Shown here one piece after another: positions 4,809 to 6,252 of a stretch of DNA of 6,252 nucleotides (within the stretch, counting starts at the first letter, position 1; every line of letters starts with the position of its first letter). The stretch covers positions 1-6,252 of the forward strand of contig JAOPZG010000092.1 of assembly GCA_025964215.1 (NCBI GenBank), read 5' to 3'. Below the pieces are notes generated by a model that did no database searches, was not told the DNA's origin, and saw nothing but the letters and a program-made list of their open reading frames with translations. Made by a program: the position numbers and the translations under genes. This stretch comes from Conexibacter sp. (GTDB lineage: Bacteria; Actinomycetota; Thermoleophilia; Solirubrobacterales; Solirubrobacteraceae).

Positions 4809-6252
4809 GTGTCCACGCAGGAGGAGGAGCTCGCCGCCGAGCAGCGGCACCTCGACCGGACGTGGTCGGCCTACGAGCGGGTGCTGCGGGCGCTGGGCGG
4901 GGAGCGCGGCGCGGGCATCGACGACTTCGCCAACGAGGCGATCGAGCGGATGCGGCGCGAGCGGCTGCGGCTCTACACGAGCAGCAGCGGGCCGCTGTAC
5001 TTCGGGCGGATCGACGAGGCTTCGGGCCGGCGCTGGTACGTCGGGCGCCACGCGATCGCCGACGAGGCCAACGAGCTGCTGGTCGTCAACTGGCGCGCGC
5101 CGGCGGCAGAGCCGTTCTACGCCGCGACGCCCGGCGACCACCGCGGCCTCCTCAGCCGGCGCCGGCTCGACCTCGAGGAGCGCGCGGTCCTCGGCTTCGT
5201 GGACGAGACGCTGGCCGACGCCGCGGGCAACAGCGTGCTCGACGACGCGATCGTGGAGGACATCACGCGCCGGCGCGTGGGGGAGATGCGGCAGATCGTC
5301 TCCACCATCACGCCCGACCAGTACGCCTTGATCGCGCAGCCGGTCGACGGCGCGCTCGTCATCCAGGGCGGGCCCGGGACGGGCAAGACGGCGGTCGGGC
5401 TGCACCGCGCGGCGTGGCTGCTCTACGCCGACCCGGCGCTCGCCCGCGCCGGCGTCCTGGTCGTCGGGCCCAACGAGGTCTTCATCGCCTACATCTCGCA
5501 GGTGCTGCCGTCGCTGGGCGAGACGACGGTCGAGCAGCGGGCGGTCGAGTCGCTCGCGCCGGCGCGCGGCGACCGCGCGCCGGAGCCCTCCGACGTCGCG
5601 ACGCTCAAGGGCAGCGGCCGGATGGCGGCGTTGTTGGAGCGGTTGCTCTGGTCCCGCGTGGCGCCGCCCGCCGAGCCCGTGCGGATCCCGCTGCGCCGCG
5701 GCTGGATCACGGTCGCGCCGGAGGACGTCGCGCGGCTCGTGGCGATCGCGCGCGAGCAGACGCGCAGCTTCCAGAGCGGGCGCGAGCGCTTCCGGGAGCG
5801 GCTGGCGGACTGGGTCGCGGCGCGCGCGATGGAGTCCGCGCGGGGCCCGCTCAGCGAGGTGCCGGCGAGCGACATGATGTCCTCGGTCCGCAAGGCCAAG
5901 GAGTTCCAGAAGCTCGCGAACGCGACCTGGCCGCGGGTGAGCGCGGACCAGCTCTTCCTGATGGCGTTGAAGGGGCGGCCGCGGCTGAGCGCCGCGGCGG
6001 AGGGCCTGCTGGGCGACGACGAGGTCGGCCTCTTGCTGCGCTCGGGCGCGCCGGCCAAGGGCGCGCTGCGCCACAGCGACGTCCCGCTGCTCGACGAGGC
6101 GCGCTGGCTCGTCGACCCGGACCTGCGCACCTACGGCCACGTGGTCGTCGACGAGGCGCAGAACCTCACGCCGATGGAGCTGCGGATGGCGGCGCGCCGC
6201 GCGCGCGGCCACGCCATGACGATCCTCGGCGACATCGCGCAGCGCACCGCCG
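4809..6252 (+). CDS. helD: HelD-type RNA polymerase recycling ATPase (UvrD/Rep-like superfamily 1), 3' partial
   Basis: The first 481 residues are visible and the gene runs off the window. Residues 1-55 are two charged helices forming the N-terminal antiparallel coiled coil (EEELAAEQRHLDR at the start), which in known HelD proteins inserts into the RNA polymerase secondary channel. Then come the family segment YFGRID (64-69), NWRAPAAEPFY (94-104), a Q-motif-like region (EMRQIVSTITPDQ, 159-171), Walker A GGPGTGKT (187-194), LHRAAWLLY (198-206), VLVVGPNEVFIAYI (216-229) and QVLPSLGE (231-238). After an insert of about 200 residues, where HelD carries its polymerase-primary-channel domain, follow Walker B VVVDEAQNLTPME (445-457) and motif III LGDIAQRT (473-480). 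Motifs IV-VI lie beyond the end. The overall pattern is that of actinobacterial HelD, which removes stalled polymerase from DNA; a DNA-repair UvrD helicase is less likely because of the N-terminal domain and WRAP motif. GTG 4809 is chosen because the conserved N-terminus begins there and the -10 box is aligned to it. A rifampicin-protection role, known for some relatives, is not shown by the sequence. Confidence 0.9.
   Translation, partial: MSTQEEELAAEQRHLDRTWSAYERVLRALGGERGAGIDDFANEAIERMRRERLRLYTSSSGPLYFGRIDEASGRRWYVGRHAIADEANELLVVNWRAPAAEPFYAATPGDHRGLLSRRRLDLEERAVLGFVDETLADAAGNSVLDDAIVEDITRRRVGEMRQIVSTITPDQYALIAQPVDGALVIQGGPGTGKTAVGLHRAAWLLYADPALARAGVLVVGPNEVFIAYISQVLPSLGETTVEQRAVESLAPARGDRAPEPSDVATLKGSGRMAALLERLLWSRVAPPAEPVRIPLRRGWITVAPEDVARLVAIAREQTRSFQSGRERFRERLADWVAARAMESARGPLSEVPASDMMSSVRKAKEFQKLANATWPRVSADQLFLMALKGRPRLSAAAEGLLGDDEVGLLLRSGAPAKGALRHSDVPLLDEARWLVDPDLRTYGHVVVDEAQNLTPMELRMAARRARGHAMTILGDIAQRTA

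Noticed and set aside
4801..5331. Alternative start at GTG 4801 in another frame at the head of the HelD gene
   Set aside because: That frame gives an Arg/Ser-rich translation without motifs. The frame beginning at GTG 4809 carries the HelD N-terminus and all helicase motifs.
3219..6212. A nearly 3-kb minus-strand open frame spanning the hydrolase and HelD genes
   Set aside because: Long antisense frames arise readily in DNA this GC-rich because stop codons are rare. The protein is Arg/Ala/Val/Gly-rich low complexity and runs across two well-supported genes and the gap between them.
1..6252. CRISPR arrays, insertion sequences, tRNA/rRNA genes, riboswitches, or a defence or toxin-antitoxin module
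   Set aside because: I saw no regularly spaced repeats, terminal inverted repeats, transposase motifs or RNA-gene signatures. All sequence is accounted for by ordinary genes and gaps of at most about 50 bases.

Overview
The window is very GC-rich, and nearly every codon in the coding frames ends in G or C. It is densely coding, and every gene I can support lies on the + strand. Base composition, the actinobacterial -10 hexamers placed directly at start codons, an actinobacterial-type HelD ATPase, and secreted proteins with a lysine-rich tail domain typical of Solirubrobacter/Conexibacter-like bacteria all suggest a high-GC actinobacterium, most likely class Thermoleophilia (Solirubrobacterales). 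The taxon is an inference; no rRNA or phylogenetic marker is present.

Layout, left to right: (1) 1-282, the 3' end of an unidentified gene with a basic tail. (2) 335-2008, an exported seven-bladed beta-propeller related to the virginiamycin B lyase (Vgb)/NHL-like group, followed by a Gly/Pro linker and a strongly basic C-terminal beta domain. (3) 2014-2430, five bases downstream, a small exported beta-rich protein with one cysteine pair. (4) 2444-3232, a classical NADP(H)-type short-chain dehydrogenase/reductase (SDR) with its own promoter-like box. (5) 3279-4775, a secreted glycoamylase-like hydrolase (PF10091, related to GH144 beta-1,2-glucanases). (6) 4809 to the window end, the first 481 residues of a HelD-type RNA polymerase recycling ATPase, cut off after helicase motif III. 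No gap between genes exceeds 55 bases, so there is no long unexplained stretch.

How the parts relate: genes 2 and 3 are probably one transcription unit that sends two proteins to the cell surface or outside. The SDR, hydrolase and HelD genes look like separate or loosely linked units. The SDR and HelD are cytoplasmic and have no obvious functional link to the exported proteins. The most informative features beyond the gene calls are a recurrent leaderless-transcript arrangement (a -10-like hexamer 6-7 bases before the start codon, with no usable Shine-Dalgarno sequence), and the even cysteine counts of the exported proteins against none in the two complete or near-complete cytoplasmic ones. 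I found no mobile element, CRISPR array, tRNA/rRNA, riboswitch, convincing terminator or clear novel multi-gene system.
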